A program made the translations under genes and the position numbers. The notes below the pieces were generated by a model that was given only the letters and a program-made list of their open reading frames with translations, did not search any database and was not told the DNA's origin. From NCBI GenBank assembly GCA_004791255.1, contig SRUQ01000014.1, positions 25,561-89,560 on the forward strand: 64,000 nt of DNA, in the 5' to 3' direction. The DNA comes from a bacterium M00.F.Ca.ET.205.01.1.1 (GTDB lineage Bacteria > Pseudomonadota > Alphaproteobacteria > Rhizobiales > Rhizobiaceae). Positions 34,477-43,160 of the stretch are shown here, in pieces. Numbering within the stretch: the first letter of the stretch is position 1; every line of letters begins with the position of its first letter.

Positions 34477-35943
34477 TTGCTGATCCTTCAACATCCTTGC
34501 CATGCGCTCAATTGGCGGGCGATCGCCAACAAGGTTACAAGACCTGCAGTTCCCCGTTACCTGGGCCATCTCCTCTGCGCGCTTATTGTGACTTTCCCAC
34601 TTGGTGTCGCGGCGCAAAACAAGCAGGACAAAGGCCCGCCGCATGCGGCTTCGAATAGCATCAACGCCACGCTGACCCTTTCCTCTTCGCTCGGGGAGAC
34701 CGTTCATCTGCCCGCGCCAGCCACGACCATCTTTGTTGCTGACCCCACGATCGCGGATTTTCAGGCGCCATCGAGCAAAACAATCTTCGTCTTTGGCAAG
34801 AAATCGGGGCGGACCAGCCTATTCGCCTTGGATGGCAATGGCGAGCCTCTCGCCGAATTGCGTATCGTTGTCACGCAACCGATCGGGGATTTACGCGCCA
34901 TGTTGCGGGAGCAGGTCGGCGACTATCCCATCCGCGTCAACTATACGCCGCGCGGCGCAATCCTTAGCGGGACGGCGCCCGACGCAGAGGTCGCCGACAC
35001 CGCAAAAAGAGTCACTGAGCAATATCTGGGCGACGGAGCGCAAGTCGTCAACAACATCAAGGTCGCTGGATCCCTGCAAGTTAACCTCAGCGTGCGCGTA
35101 GCCGAAGTCTCACGCAGCGCCATGAAGTCACTCGGCGTCAACTTGTCCGCCTTCGGTCAAATCGGCAATTTCAAAGTGGGCGTTCTAAGCGGAAGCGCTG
35201 CAAGCGCTGGGTCTGGTTCAACCCAGGGTGGCGGTACAGCAGAAATCGGATTCGACAACGGTGCCGTCAACGTCAGCGCGGTTCTCGACGCGCTCGCCAA
35301 GGAGCATATAGCTTCCGTCCTGGCTGAGCCGAACCTCACCGCTATGTCGGGTGAAAAGGCCAGCTTTCTCGCGGGCGGCGAATTTCCCATTCCTGTCCTG
35401 CAGGAAAACAGGCAGGTATCGGTTGAATTCCGTCACTTCGGCGTCAGTCTGGAATTTGTGCCGACAGTTCTCAGCAACAATCAAATCAACATTCACGTAA
35501 CGCCCGAAGTCAGTGAACTGTCGACGCAAGGTGCCGTGCAAATCAACGGAATTTCCGTGCCGGCAGTTTCCACGCGCCGAGCCGATACGGTCGTCGAACT
35601 CGCCAGCGGCCAGAGCTTCGCAATCGGCGGTCTAATCAGGCGGAACGTCAACAATGATGTCAGGGCCTTTCCCTGGCTCGGAGAACTGCCGATCCTGGGA
35701 CCGCTTTTTCGCTCGACCTCGTTTCAAAAAGAGGAGTCAGAACTGGTCATTCTAGTTACGCCTTACATTGTAAGACCAGGCTCCAACCCAAACCAGATGA
35801 GCGCACCGACCGAGCGGGCGGCACCGGCTTTGAACGGAGGGGGCGCTCCGACGAATTCCGTGACAAGTCCCCCGCGAGACCGCGCTGCTATCCGTGCGGG
35901 CGCGCCAAGCGCCCAGGGCGGTCTCGGCTTCATCATCGAATAG
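34477..35943 (+). CDS. rhcC2: T3SS secretin RhcC2 (CpaC-like)
   Basis: A 488-residue outer-membrane secretin. A signal peptide lies at about residues 25-47 (GHLLCALIVTFPLGVAAQ). A pilus/BON-type N-terminal domain follows (VGDYPIRVNYTPRGAILSGT), then the secretin core: LAEPNLTAMSGEKASFLAGG, EFPIP, VSVEFRHFGVSLEFVPTVL and AFPWLGELPILGPLFRSTSF, ending TPYIVRP. The overall design is like CpaC of Tad pili. It corresponds to y4xJ of NGR234, directly after ttsI. RhcC1 (nolW) supplies the missing N-domains. The frame has no ATG before the signal peptide, so TTG at 34477 is the most likely start, but this is uncertain. Confidence 0.9.
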   Translation: MLILQHPCHALNWRAIANKVTRPAVPRYLGHLLCALIVTFPLGVAAQNKQDKGPPHAASNSINATLTLSSSLGETVHLPAPATTIFVADPTIADFQAPSSKTIFVFGKKSGRTSLFALDGNGEPLAELRIVVTQPIGDLRAMLREQVGDYPIRVNYTPRGAILSGTAPDAEVADTAKRVTEQYLGDGAQVVNNIKVAGSLQVNLSVRVAEVSRSAMKSLGVNLSAFGQIGNFKVGVLSGSAASAGSGSTQGGGTAEIGFDNGAVNVSAVLDALAKEHIASVLAEPNLTAMSGEKASFLAGGEFPIPVLQENRQVSVEFRHFGVSLEFVPTVLSNNQINIHVTPEVSELSTQGAVQINGISVPAVSTRRADTVVELASGQSFAIGGLIRRNVNNDVRAFPWLGELPILGPLFRSTSFQKEESELVILVTPYIVRPGSNPNQMSAPTERAAPALNGGGAPTNSVTSPPRDRAAIRAGAPSAQGGLGFIIE

Positions 35944-35955
35944 TGTCATCCAAAG

Positions 35956-36516
35956 ATGTTGCGTTTTATAATCCTCTTTGTCGCTCTGGCACCAAGCGTA
36001 AGTGGCTGCACAAGCACTACGCCAGTTGATGTCGAACCATCGGCACCAATGCTTGTCCGAGAGGAGACCACCGTCCTGACGTTGCAAAGCCTGCGCGCTT
36101 CCGAACGGCAGCGTTTGCGTGTTTTCCTAGACAAGGCCAGTCGCGGCCGGTTCGATGCCATCCACCTCCTCATCAGCGGTTCGCCCCAGCTCAGCGCAGG
36201 GGTAGCCCATCAGGCCAGGCAGTTGGCAATCGAAGAAGACAACATTCAATTGCGCGATCAACACGACGCCGGCTCAGTGCGAATTGAGGCGATTGTCTAT
36301 CACGCCCGTCCGCCGGTCTGTCCCTCATATGGTGCCTTACCCAATGAAGAATCCTTCAAACAGCCGCTTGGTTGTTCGACAGGACATAACCTGGCCGTGA
36401 TGGTCAACGATCCGCGCGATCTGCTCGACAATCAGGCCGTCAAGGCCGGCGATGGCGATCGTGCTTCTGTACCAGTTGCAACTTACAGAACATTCGGGAC
36501 GGATAAAGGTGGCTGA
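35956..36516 (+). CDS. CpaD-like lipoprotein (y4xK-like)
   Basis: A 186-residue lipoprotein with signal peptide and lipobox ending SVSGC (Cys at about residue 20). The middle (LRASERQRLRVFLDKASRG, then FDAIHLLISGSPQLSAG) and the Cys-containing C-terminus (CPSYGALPNEESFKQPLGCS, HNLAVMVNDPRDLL) match the CpaD family of Tad-pilus lipoproteins. It lies 12 bases after rhcC2, as y4xK does in NGR234. A helper role in RhcC2 assembly is inferred from the CpaC-CpaD pairing. Confidence 0.85.
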   Translation: MLRFIILFVALAPSVSGCTSTTPVDVEPSAPMLVREETTVLTLQSLRASERQRLRVFLDKASRGRFDAIHLLISGSPQLSAGVAHQARQLAIEEDNIQLRDQHDAGSVRIEAIVYHARPPVCPSYGALPNEESFKQPLGCSTGHNLAVMVNDPRDLLDNQAVKAGDGDRASVPVATYRTFGTDKGG

Positions 36517-36599
36517 TACCGCCCTTATCTCGGCAGCACTCCTACCGGAGATTGAAAGCTTCCAATCGCGTCCTGATCTAAAATAAAAGGAACCGCTGG

Positions 36600-38471
36600 A
36601 TGCAATATAGGCGCTATATCGAGGGCCTTAGGGCCGTTGCTGTACTTCCGGTCGTACTCTTTCATTTCGGAATTTCGGCGATCCCGGGTGGCTTTAGCGG
36701 GGTCGATATCTTCTTCGTCATCTCCGGCTACCTAACCAGCGGAAGCCTCCTGGATGACCTTGAACGCGGCCAATTTTCCATCGTCAACTTCTACTGGCGC
36801 CGTGCCCGGCGCATTCTGCCGGCGCTCGTCTTTGTGATGCTTCTCACCTGCATTGCAGCATTGTTCATTCTTCTGCCACCGGATCTGCGCGGATTCAGTC
36901 TTAGCATCATAGCTACCTCGACCTTCTGGTCGAACGTTTTCTTCTGGAAAACGTCAAGTTACTTCTCTATCGATGCCGCGCTTCTACCACTGTTGCACAC
37001 TTGGCCGCTTTCCGTAGCGGAGCAGTACTACATCTTCGCACCAATCCTGATGTTCCTAATCTATCGCTACATCGGGAAGCGCTGGCTGACGACACTTCTT
37101 CCGATAATTCTCTGCAGCTTCGTAGTGGCGGTGATGGCGACATCGCTGGCACCCACCGCCGGATTCTATCTGCTGCCGACCCGAATCTGGGAACTCATGT
37201 TGGGCGCCCTGCTCATGCTCAAATGCCCCTCGCCGCTGGGCAACCGATTCCTGATGGAGTCGGTGGGGGTGGCCGGATTTGGCCTTCTCGCCATCGGGTT
37301 CTTCGCGATTTCGGCGAGTGATCCGTTCCCAGGCTACAACGCCTTGTATCCATGCATCGGAACGGCCCTTCTGATCTATGTTGGCCAAAATACCCCCTCG
37401 ACGGTCGCCACCCGCATGCTCGAAGTCCGGCCGCTGGTCTGGATTGGGCTCATCTCGTATTCGTTGTATCTTGTTCACTGGCCTCTCAATGCGTTCGCGC
37501 ACTATCTTTCGTTCCAAAAACTCGATCCGTTGATGACCGGTGCGATGTTGGTGGCAAGCCTCGCATTGGCTGCATTCTCCTGGAAGTTTGTAGAGCAGCC
37601 GTTTCGACAGAAGAGGGCCTTCACCTCCCCGGGGCCTATCTTCGCCTTTTCAGCGCTCGCGATCGTTGTCCTTTGTGCCGGCGGAGCGGCGGGGGCGCTC
37701 GGCAATGGCTTTCCGCAACGGTTTCCGGACTATGTCCAGCGGCGCATTTCCGTCGGGGACTGGAGGAATGGCATCTGTTTCAACGAGGGCACCAGCCGGA
37801 TCGAAAGCTGGAATATGGAGGATTGCACGCGCACCAGCGGTTTTCCAACAACGGTTTTTTTGTGGGGCGACTCCTTCGCCGCGCACTATGTTTCCGGCTT
37901 GGGTGCTAACATAAATCGATTGCAGGCGAACATCGTTGAATATACGTACGCCAGCTGCGCGCCGATACTCTATTACTACCCTTACGATCGTCTTGATTGT
38001 GTCCGGTTCAATCGCAAGGCCTTGGACGTCATCTTGGAAGCGGACATCAAGACGGTTATCCTCAGCGGTAGATGGAGTGACTATGAGGTCAGAGGTTTCG
38101 ACGGTCTTCAGCAAACAATCGCTACGCTTCGTGCCCTGGGCGTGCGCGTGTTTGTCATCGGCCAGTCTCCGCAGTTCCCAACTGACGTCCGGAAAATTGC
38201 GTTCTTCGCCAAGCGCCAAAATCTGGACGATACGTCCTGGCCGATCGCGATGGACCCCGACATCAACGAACGTGTGCGCTCATTTACCAAAGGCGCCACA
38301 TTCATCGATCCGCTGAAATTCCTGTGCAGCGCAGGACGCTGCGCCTATTCCGATAGAGGAGAGTTTTTATATTTCGACTATGGTCATTTCTCTTCAGCCG
38401 GCGCCACACTGGCAATCTCGAAATACTGGCCGGCTTTTGGCAAGGACAATGCTCTTCCTAAGACGAAGTAG
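36600..38471 (+). CDS. AT3-SGNH O-acyltransferase (OafA/YrhL type)
   Basis: A 623-residue membrane O-acyltransferase, likely to acetylate a cell-surface sugar. The N-terminal AT3 domain begins YRRYIEGLRAVAVLPVVLFH and contains GFSGVDIFFVISGYLTSGSL and YWRRARRILPALVF, with about ten helices up to residue 360. The periplasmic SGNH domain (about 400-615) carries the catalytic Ser block TTVFLWGDSFAAHYVSGL and the Asp-His block YFDYGHFSSAG. AAAAGGA precedes the ATG. It starts 83 bases after y4xK on the same strand and could be read through from the ttsI transcript. Substrate unknown. Lipopolysaccharide, exopolysaccharide or a glycan is possible. Confidence 0.88.
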   Translation: MQYRRYIEGLRAVAVLPVVLFHFGISAIPGGFSGVDIFFVISGYLTSGSLLDDLERGQFSIVNFYWRRARRILPALVFVMLLTCIAALFILLPPDLRGFSLSIIATSTFWSNVFFWKTSSYFSIDAALLPLLHTWPLSVAEQYYIFAPILMFLIYRYIGKRWLTTLLPIILCSFVVAVMATSLAPTAGFYLLPTRIWELMLGALLMLKCPSPLGNRFLMESVGVAGFGLLAIGFFAISASDPFPGYNALYPCIGTALLIYVGQNTPSTVATRMLEVRPLVWIGLISYSLYLVHWPLNAFAHYLSFQKLDPLMTGAMLVASLALAAFSWKFVEQPFRQKRAFTSPGPIFAFSALAIVVLCAGGAAGALGNGFPQRFPDYVQRRISVGDWRNGICFNEGTSRIESWNMEDCTRTSGFPTTVFLWGDSFAAHYVSGLGANINRLQANIVEYTYASCAPILYYYPYDRLDCVRFNRKALDVILEADIKTVILSGRWSDYEVRGFDGLQQTIATLRALGVRVFVIGQSPQFPTDVRKIAFFAKRQNLDDTSWPIAMDPDINERVRSFTKGATFIDPLKFLCSAGRCAYSDRGEFLYFDYGHFSSAGATLAISKYWPAFGKDNALPKTK

Positions 38472-38835
38472 CGGCTCAGCGGCTGACAAGCACCAGTACG
38501 GGTCCCAGTGATAGCTCCTGCTTCCGCAGCAGCCGCGACGATGGAGCTGTTCAGGTTTAAGGCCCCCCGATAGTGACCTAGGATGGGTGCTGCCACGCGG
38601 CTCGGACTCAGCGTGCATTATCACGTAAATGTTGAGAGAATGAATGGCGCCGCGAAGGGCAATTCCAGCCGTCCAAAGCGACAGGCGTGTCGCGGCCTCG
38701 ACATTGCAGTGGCGCTTACCTAACACGGCCTCACACTGCCCTCTAAGCGGCCCCGAATTTGAACTGACGGCCCCTGGCCGGTTCATCGGGCAGGTCAAGG
38801 GCTAGGTGTAGTACACAGGGCTCATAACTTTCAGT
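38472..38835. other. Gap with no supported gene
   Basis: About 0.36 kb between the acyltransferase and the IS3-type relic. Only overlapping open frames without similarity are present. Confidence 0.5.
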
Positions 38836-38950
38836 TTCTAGTTGGTACGATGGGCCGTGGACGGTCGATGCAGACTTCAAGATGGCGAACGAAGCTCTCC
38901 ATGCGTGCGTTGTCGAGGCAAGTGCCTTTGCCATGCTCGCGGGAGAGATT
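38836..38950 (-). pseudogene. IS3-family transposase C-terminal relic
   Basis: The minus strand encodes SREHGKGTCLDNARMESFVR, matching the end of the IS3-group integrase domain (S-R-x-G-x-C-x-D-N-A-x-x-E-S-F). It reaches the porin stop region directly, so the element once sat at the 3' edge of the porin gene. The rest is lost. Confidence 0.7.
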
Positions 38951-40090
38951 TCAAAATGAGCCTTGTAAGCGGAGAATGCCGCCGACGCTGTTCGGCTTGC
39001 TCGTGCCCTTGACGGCGGTAGGCTCGGCAGGGCCGAGGCCAGAGTTGCCGTAGTGGTCGTAATCGACCTCGGCTGTGACCGTGAAGCCGGGAACGACCAT
39101 GTAGGCGACGTTTGCAGCCACACCAGCATCCTTGAGCTGATCACCCGAGACCTGAAGGTTGAACGAAGTTTTCTCGTCAAACTCGTAGGTGGCGCCCGCC
39201 CAGAAAGCCCACTGGCCGTTCCAGATTTTGTACGAGCCGCGCCCATGATTGGCAATTGCGCCGTTTGAGTCCTCGTTGAGACTGGCATTGGAACCGTAGC
39301 CGAAGAGTCCAAACAGCGACAGCTGGTTTGTGACAGCGACGTCGACGCGGATCTTGCCGGCAAAAGCTTCGTAATTGCTGTCATAAGCCGCGACGCCGGT
39401 GATCGAGCCCCAGCCTTGCGTGTATTTCAAGCCGGCGACAACGTGCGGAATATAGCTGTCGATAGTACCGGCTGAGCCCGATCCTTGTTCGAGCGAAATC
39501 ACAGTCGAAATGCCGTTGCCGGCGTCGAAGTGGTACTGAGCCACGTTGGTGTCGAAGCCGGCCGACGGAACGAGCATACTATCGAGAACGTCGCCAGCGT
39601 AGCTTACAAACGTATCGAAGGCCGACCCCTCCTTGCCAACTCGCAGGCCTCCCAGCTCGACCCAGGCAGAAGCCAGTGCGAGGCCGCTGTTGAAATCATA
39701 GTTCTGAGGACTGTCATGCGAGTTAGCGCTGTTGCCAAAATTCACGTGGGTTTCGGTATAGGTCGTCAACGCGCCGAGCTCGGTCTGCTGGCCGGTCCAA
39801 GTTTTGAACGTGAAGCGTGTGCTGTTTCGCCAAGTGCCTTGGTCCTCGCCAGTTCTCACGTCCGAGGTTCTTGCGCTGTCATACGATCGGACGTCACCCA
39901 GGCCGATATCGTAACGGACATAGCCGCCGATGCGCAGGCAGGTCTCGGTGTTGGGAATATAGGAATATCCCGAGCCGAGGACGTCGCAGATCTTGATGTA
40001 CTCGGCCGGTTCCCGCTCGGCGCCAGCTGCTCGACCGACGGAAACGGTCATCAGAGCAGTTAAGCCGAGAAGAGGACTCTTGATGTACAT
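38951..40090 (-). CDS. Outer-membrane porin, RopA/Omp2b (porin_2) family
   Basis: A 379-residue rhizobial porin. A signal peptide is present (SPLLGLTALMTVSVGRAAGA). The mature protein has the family hallmarks YIKICDVLGSGYSYIPNTET, CLRIGGYVRYDIGLGDV and the C-terminal strand GGILRLQGSF ending in Phe, which targets it to the outer membrane. The start ATG at 40090 has GGAG eight bases upstream. A frame extension to 40261 covers the leader and is rejected. It forms trimeric channels for small solutes. It is an accessory copy, as rhizobia have several. An A/T-rich stretch around 40225-40240 could hold its promoter. Confidence 0.93.
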   Translation of the reverse strand: MYIKSPLLGLTALMTVSVGRAAGAEREPAEYIKICDVLGSGYSYIPNTETCLRIGGYVRYDIGLGDVRSYDSARTSDVRTGEDQGTWRNSTRFTFKTWTGQQTELGALTTYTETHVNFGNSANSHDSPQNYDFNSGLALASAWVELGGLRVGKEGSAFDTFVSYAGDVLDSMLVPSAGFDTNVAQYHFDAGNGISTVISLEQGSGSAGTIDSYIPHVVAGLKYTQGWGSITGVAAYDSNYEAFAGKIRVDVAVTNQLSLFGLFGYGSNASLNEDSNGAIANHGRGSYKIWNGQWAFWAGATYEFDEKTSFNLQVSGDQLKDAGVAANVAYMVVPGFTVTAEVDYDHYGNSGLGPAEPTAVKGTSKPNSVGGILRLQGSF

Positions 40091-40715
40091 GTCTAGATCT
40101 CCATGAAGGAATAAAAAGGATAGAGGCGAAAGAGCAAGCTTTTCCTCTAAATTTTGTGCGTGTTGTCTCCAATATGTGGACGCCAAAGCGCTTGACACGA
40201 GAGGTGAGCCAGCGTAAAAGCCACATGTACTTATAATAGTGTTTTCTGTTAGGAGATTCATTATCGTTTACATGTGAAACACTCCGGTCGGACCGCTGCA
40301 GCTCTCCGAAATAGAGCAGCAAGCGACATGCCAACCTGAAGCGTAAATGCGGCCGACACCAAAATCGGGCCGACGCGCCTTCGTCTCGCTGGAATCACTT
40401 TTTTTGAGGGTCACTGCGAAAAGCAATGTGCGACACGGTTCGCCATGTTCGATATGTGACAGTCTCGTTTAACAGCGACGGCTTCCCGTCTGACCGCAAC
40501 GGAGGCCGCGCCATGCGCTACCGAGAAGGATCACTGCGCGTACGCTCCGCAAGGGCTGCGCCAGGAACAGAGGGCGTGCGCGTCCGAGGCGTCGCATGGT
40601 GGCCGCAGCACCTTTTCGCCGCTGTAAGTTCGCCGTGCAGGTACATTGCGCGGCCGGAAGCGAGAGGGAGCGCACCCTGAAACGGCTGCCTACGGCTCGC
40701 CTCGAGTAATTGGCG
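40091..40715. other. Porin leader and intergenic region
   Basis: About 0.6 kb between divergent genes. The porin promoter is probably near 40220-40250, where the minus strand reads TATTATAAG. Nothing else is supported. Confidence 0.4.
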
Positions 40716-41129
40716 ATGAACAGCATTCTCGAGAACTTAGTCTCGACGGAAAGAGCAACGAAAGGAAGCCGCTTGGACGAGCACGATCCGAAGGAAGAAC
40801 CGATCGAGACCATTTTCCGCAACGGCACAATCACTGCCGTGGGTATCCTGCTTGCCTTTTCGCTCGGCTTCCTCACTCATTGGGCCGCGAACCCCTTGCC
40901 ATGGCAACTCTACGATCTGTTCGCCGTAGTGCCGATCCTGCTCGGCATCGCACTGCAGATGAGAGCGCTGTCCATGCTGCTCGACATGAGTTCCTTGCGG
41001 CGCCCCATCTACGAACGCGCCAATCGCATTTTCATGGTCGGCCTCATCCAGACCGCGTGTGGCGTCGGCATGGCCATCTTGGTCGATCTTTTCGGGATAT
41101 CGGTAGGGGGCACGCTGCCCGGCGCTTGA
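40716..41129 (+). CDS. Small hypothetical membrane protein
   Basis: A 137-residue protein with three predicted membrane segments (AVGILLAFSLGFLTHWAA, LYDLFAVVPILLGIALQM, FMVGLIQTACGVGMAILVDL). The N-terminal 35 residues are charged (RLDEHDPKEEPIE). I do not recognise a family. The start is the ATG at 40716. TTG at 40710 is also in frame. The ribosome site is weak. It stands alone between the porin and a broken hemN. Confidence 0.6.
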   Translation: MNSILENLVSTERATKGSRLDEHDPKEEPIETIFRNGTITAVGILLAFSLGFLTHWAANPLPWQLYDLFAVVPILLGIALQMRALSMLLDMSSLRRPIYERANRIFMVGLIQTACGVGMAILVDLFGISVGGTLPGA

Positions 41130-41599
41130 CGACAAGCCACACCGCCGCTCTTCGCTCGAAGCGACGTCAAGCCGGGGAACCTTGTGCACCCCCTAGCGGC
41201 GTCCTCCTTTCATCAAATGAGCCGACGTCAGCTTTAGAGCGTCTCGGTGGCTAAAGCCGGTATGGTTTTTCGGCCGGCAGGGAAGGCCGCTGGCTGGACC
41301 TGGATGGCGTCTGAACGAGGCTTGACAGGTCCGTTGCGTCGGACATGAATTTCGCATTGCAAAGTTCTTCCGCAGACGCCTCAAGCACACTGCACTGGCG
41401 TCACGTACTACTCAGACGTTGAATGCGGCACCGCACCATCACCTCAGGCGCAACCATGGCACGCGCGCTCCCCGGCGTGGTTGACCCCATCCTGTCCAAA
41501 CGAGACTGCGACATAAGCGGGACGCACTGACTTAGGTCAGAGACCAGGACGAGCGCGCAACGAAAGAATGATGGATCAGCGACGTGGGATGACAGCTCC
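41130..41599. other. Gap with no supported gene
   Basis: About 0.47 kb. No gene, nod box or tts box was recognised. No FNR-type TTGAT-N4-ATCAA site was found before the hemN relic. Confidence 0.45.
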
Positions 41600-42926
41600 T
41601 TGCACACCTCAATCCTGACAAAGTACCGGGACCCCCGGCCGCCTTGGTATACCATCTATCCGACTGTGCCAGACTTCTCTGCGGCAGTTGGTGCTGACGA
41701 TTATGAGGAATGGCTGGGGGGCCTCCCGGCCGACGAATCGGTGTCGCTCTATTTCCACATTCCGTTTTGCCGATCCATGTGCTGGTATTGCGGCTTCCCT
41801 ACCGCGGTCATCCGTCGCAACGGCCCGATCCTTAATTATTTAGCGGTGCTGCGTCAGGAGATCAGTTTGGTGTCGGAGCAAGTGCGGCAAGGGCTGCCGG
41901 TGAGCGATGTGCATTTCGGCGCGGAACGCCTCACCTTATCGGGCCAGCCGAGCACTTGGCGCTGATGGAATTTCTACGCCGCCACTTCGCTTTCAGCAAA
42001 ACTGCTGCGATCACCGTGGAGATCGATCCCCGAACGTTCACACCGGAAATGGCCGAAGCCTTGGCAGCTAACGGTGTCAACCGCGCGAGCATCGGCGTGC
42101 AGAGCTTTGATCCCGATGTGCAAAGGCGATCAATCGGATCCAGAGTAAGGTGCAGACGGCCGCTGCAGTCCAAAATCTCCGCCGGCATGGCGTTGGCCAT
42201 ATCAACTTCGACCTCATCTTCGGTCTACCGAAACAGACTGTGCAGTCCTGCATCCAGACCGCGATGGCTGCGGTCGCCATGCGCCCCAACCGGCTTGCGG
42301 TGTTCGGATACGCGCATATTCCTTCCGTGATAAAGAACCAGCGCCTATCGAGCAGGCAGGTCTACCGGACGGCGATCTTCGCGCCGAACAGGCTGCAGCT
42401 GTCGCCGAGACACTGGTTGGCGCTGGCTACCGGGAGATCGGGCTCGATCATTTCGCTCCGCCGGACGACGAACTCGCGCTAGCGCAGAAGACCGGGCGCG
42501 CCTACGGCGTAATTCGCTGGGATACTCGGCCGATACTTGCAAAACGTGATCGGCTTAGGCGCGTCGGCTATTGGCCGAGTCCGCGAGGGGTATGTTCAGA
42601 ACGAAGTAACACGGGATTCTTACGCCCGGCACATCGCAAGTGGACGTCTGGCGACATCAAAGGGTCACCGTCTGACCGACGATGACCGGGTGCGCGCAGC
42701 GATCATCGAGCGACTGATGTGCGATTTGGAGGCCGACGTGCCGACCATCTGTGCCGCCCACGAAATCGAACCAGCTCGTTTTCTCGATTCAGTTGAGAGT
42801 TTGGTGACGCTGGCTGAGGAGGGGATCCTGGACGTCGAAAACGGCTTCATCCGCGTGCGGCCGGAGCACCGCTTTGTTGTTCGCGCCGTTGCTGCTGCAT
42901 TCGATGCTTTTCTCGCGAATCGATGA
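41600..42926 (+). pseudogene. hemN: hemN-like oxygen-independent coproporphyrinogen III dehydrogenase, multiply frameshifted
   Basis: A decayed radical-SAM HemN. The first part contains the iron-sulphur motif FHIPFCRSMCWYCGFPT. The GGGTPT motif after VHFG is lost and the frame changes near 41943. VEIDPRTFTPEMAEALAANG and VNRASIGVQSF follow, then a shift near 42132, then VGHINFDLIFGLPKQTVQSC, another shift near 42340 with YREIGLDHFAPPDDELALAQ, and a final piece from about 42537 (IGLGASAIGRVREGYVQNEV to the stop). At least three frameshifts prevent a full protein. HemN makes haem precursors at low oxygen and is often encoded near symbiotic genes. Confidence 0.92.
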
Positions 42927-43160
42927 GTTGAGGCCACGACGCCGAAAGGCATCAAACCTTGTTTGGCGCTCGTCGGCATGGGCTCTCGCAGAAGACTCCG
43001 CAAGCGTATGCAGGGGACTTCCACTTGACGCCGCGTTCACCATCATCTCGCCTGGGTGCGCGCGAAAGCGCACAACCCGGAGCACGCTGCTCTCGGTGTG
43101 AGGCTGTGCTCTGCAAAGCACCGGTGATCCACCCTGTCCCTGGACAGCAGCTTGATGGCG

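Noticed and set aside
38743..39384. 213-residue minus-strand open frame overlapping the porin
   Set aside because: Wrong frame of the porin gene and the IS3 relic, with no similarity of its own.
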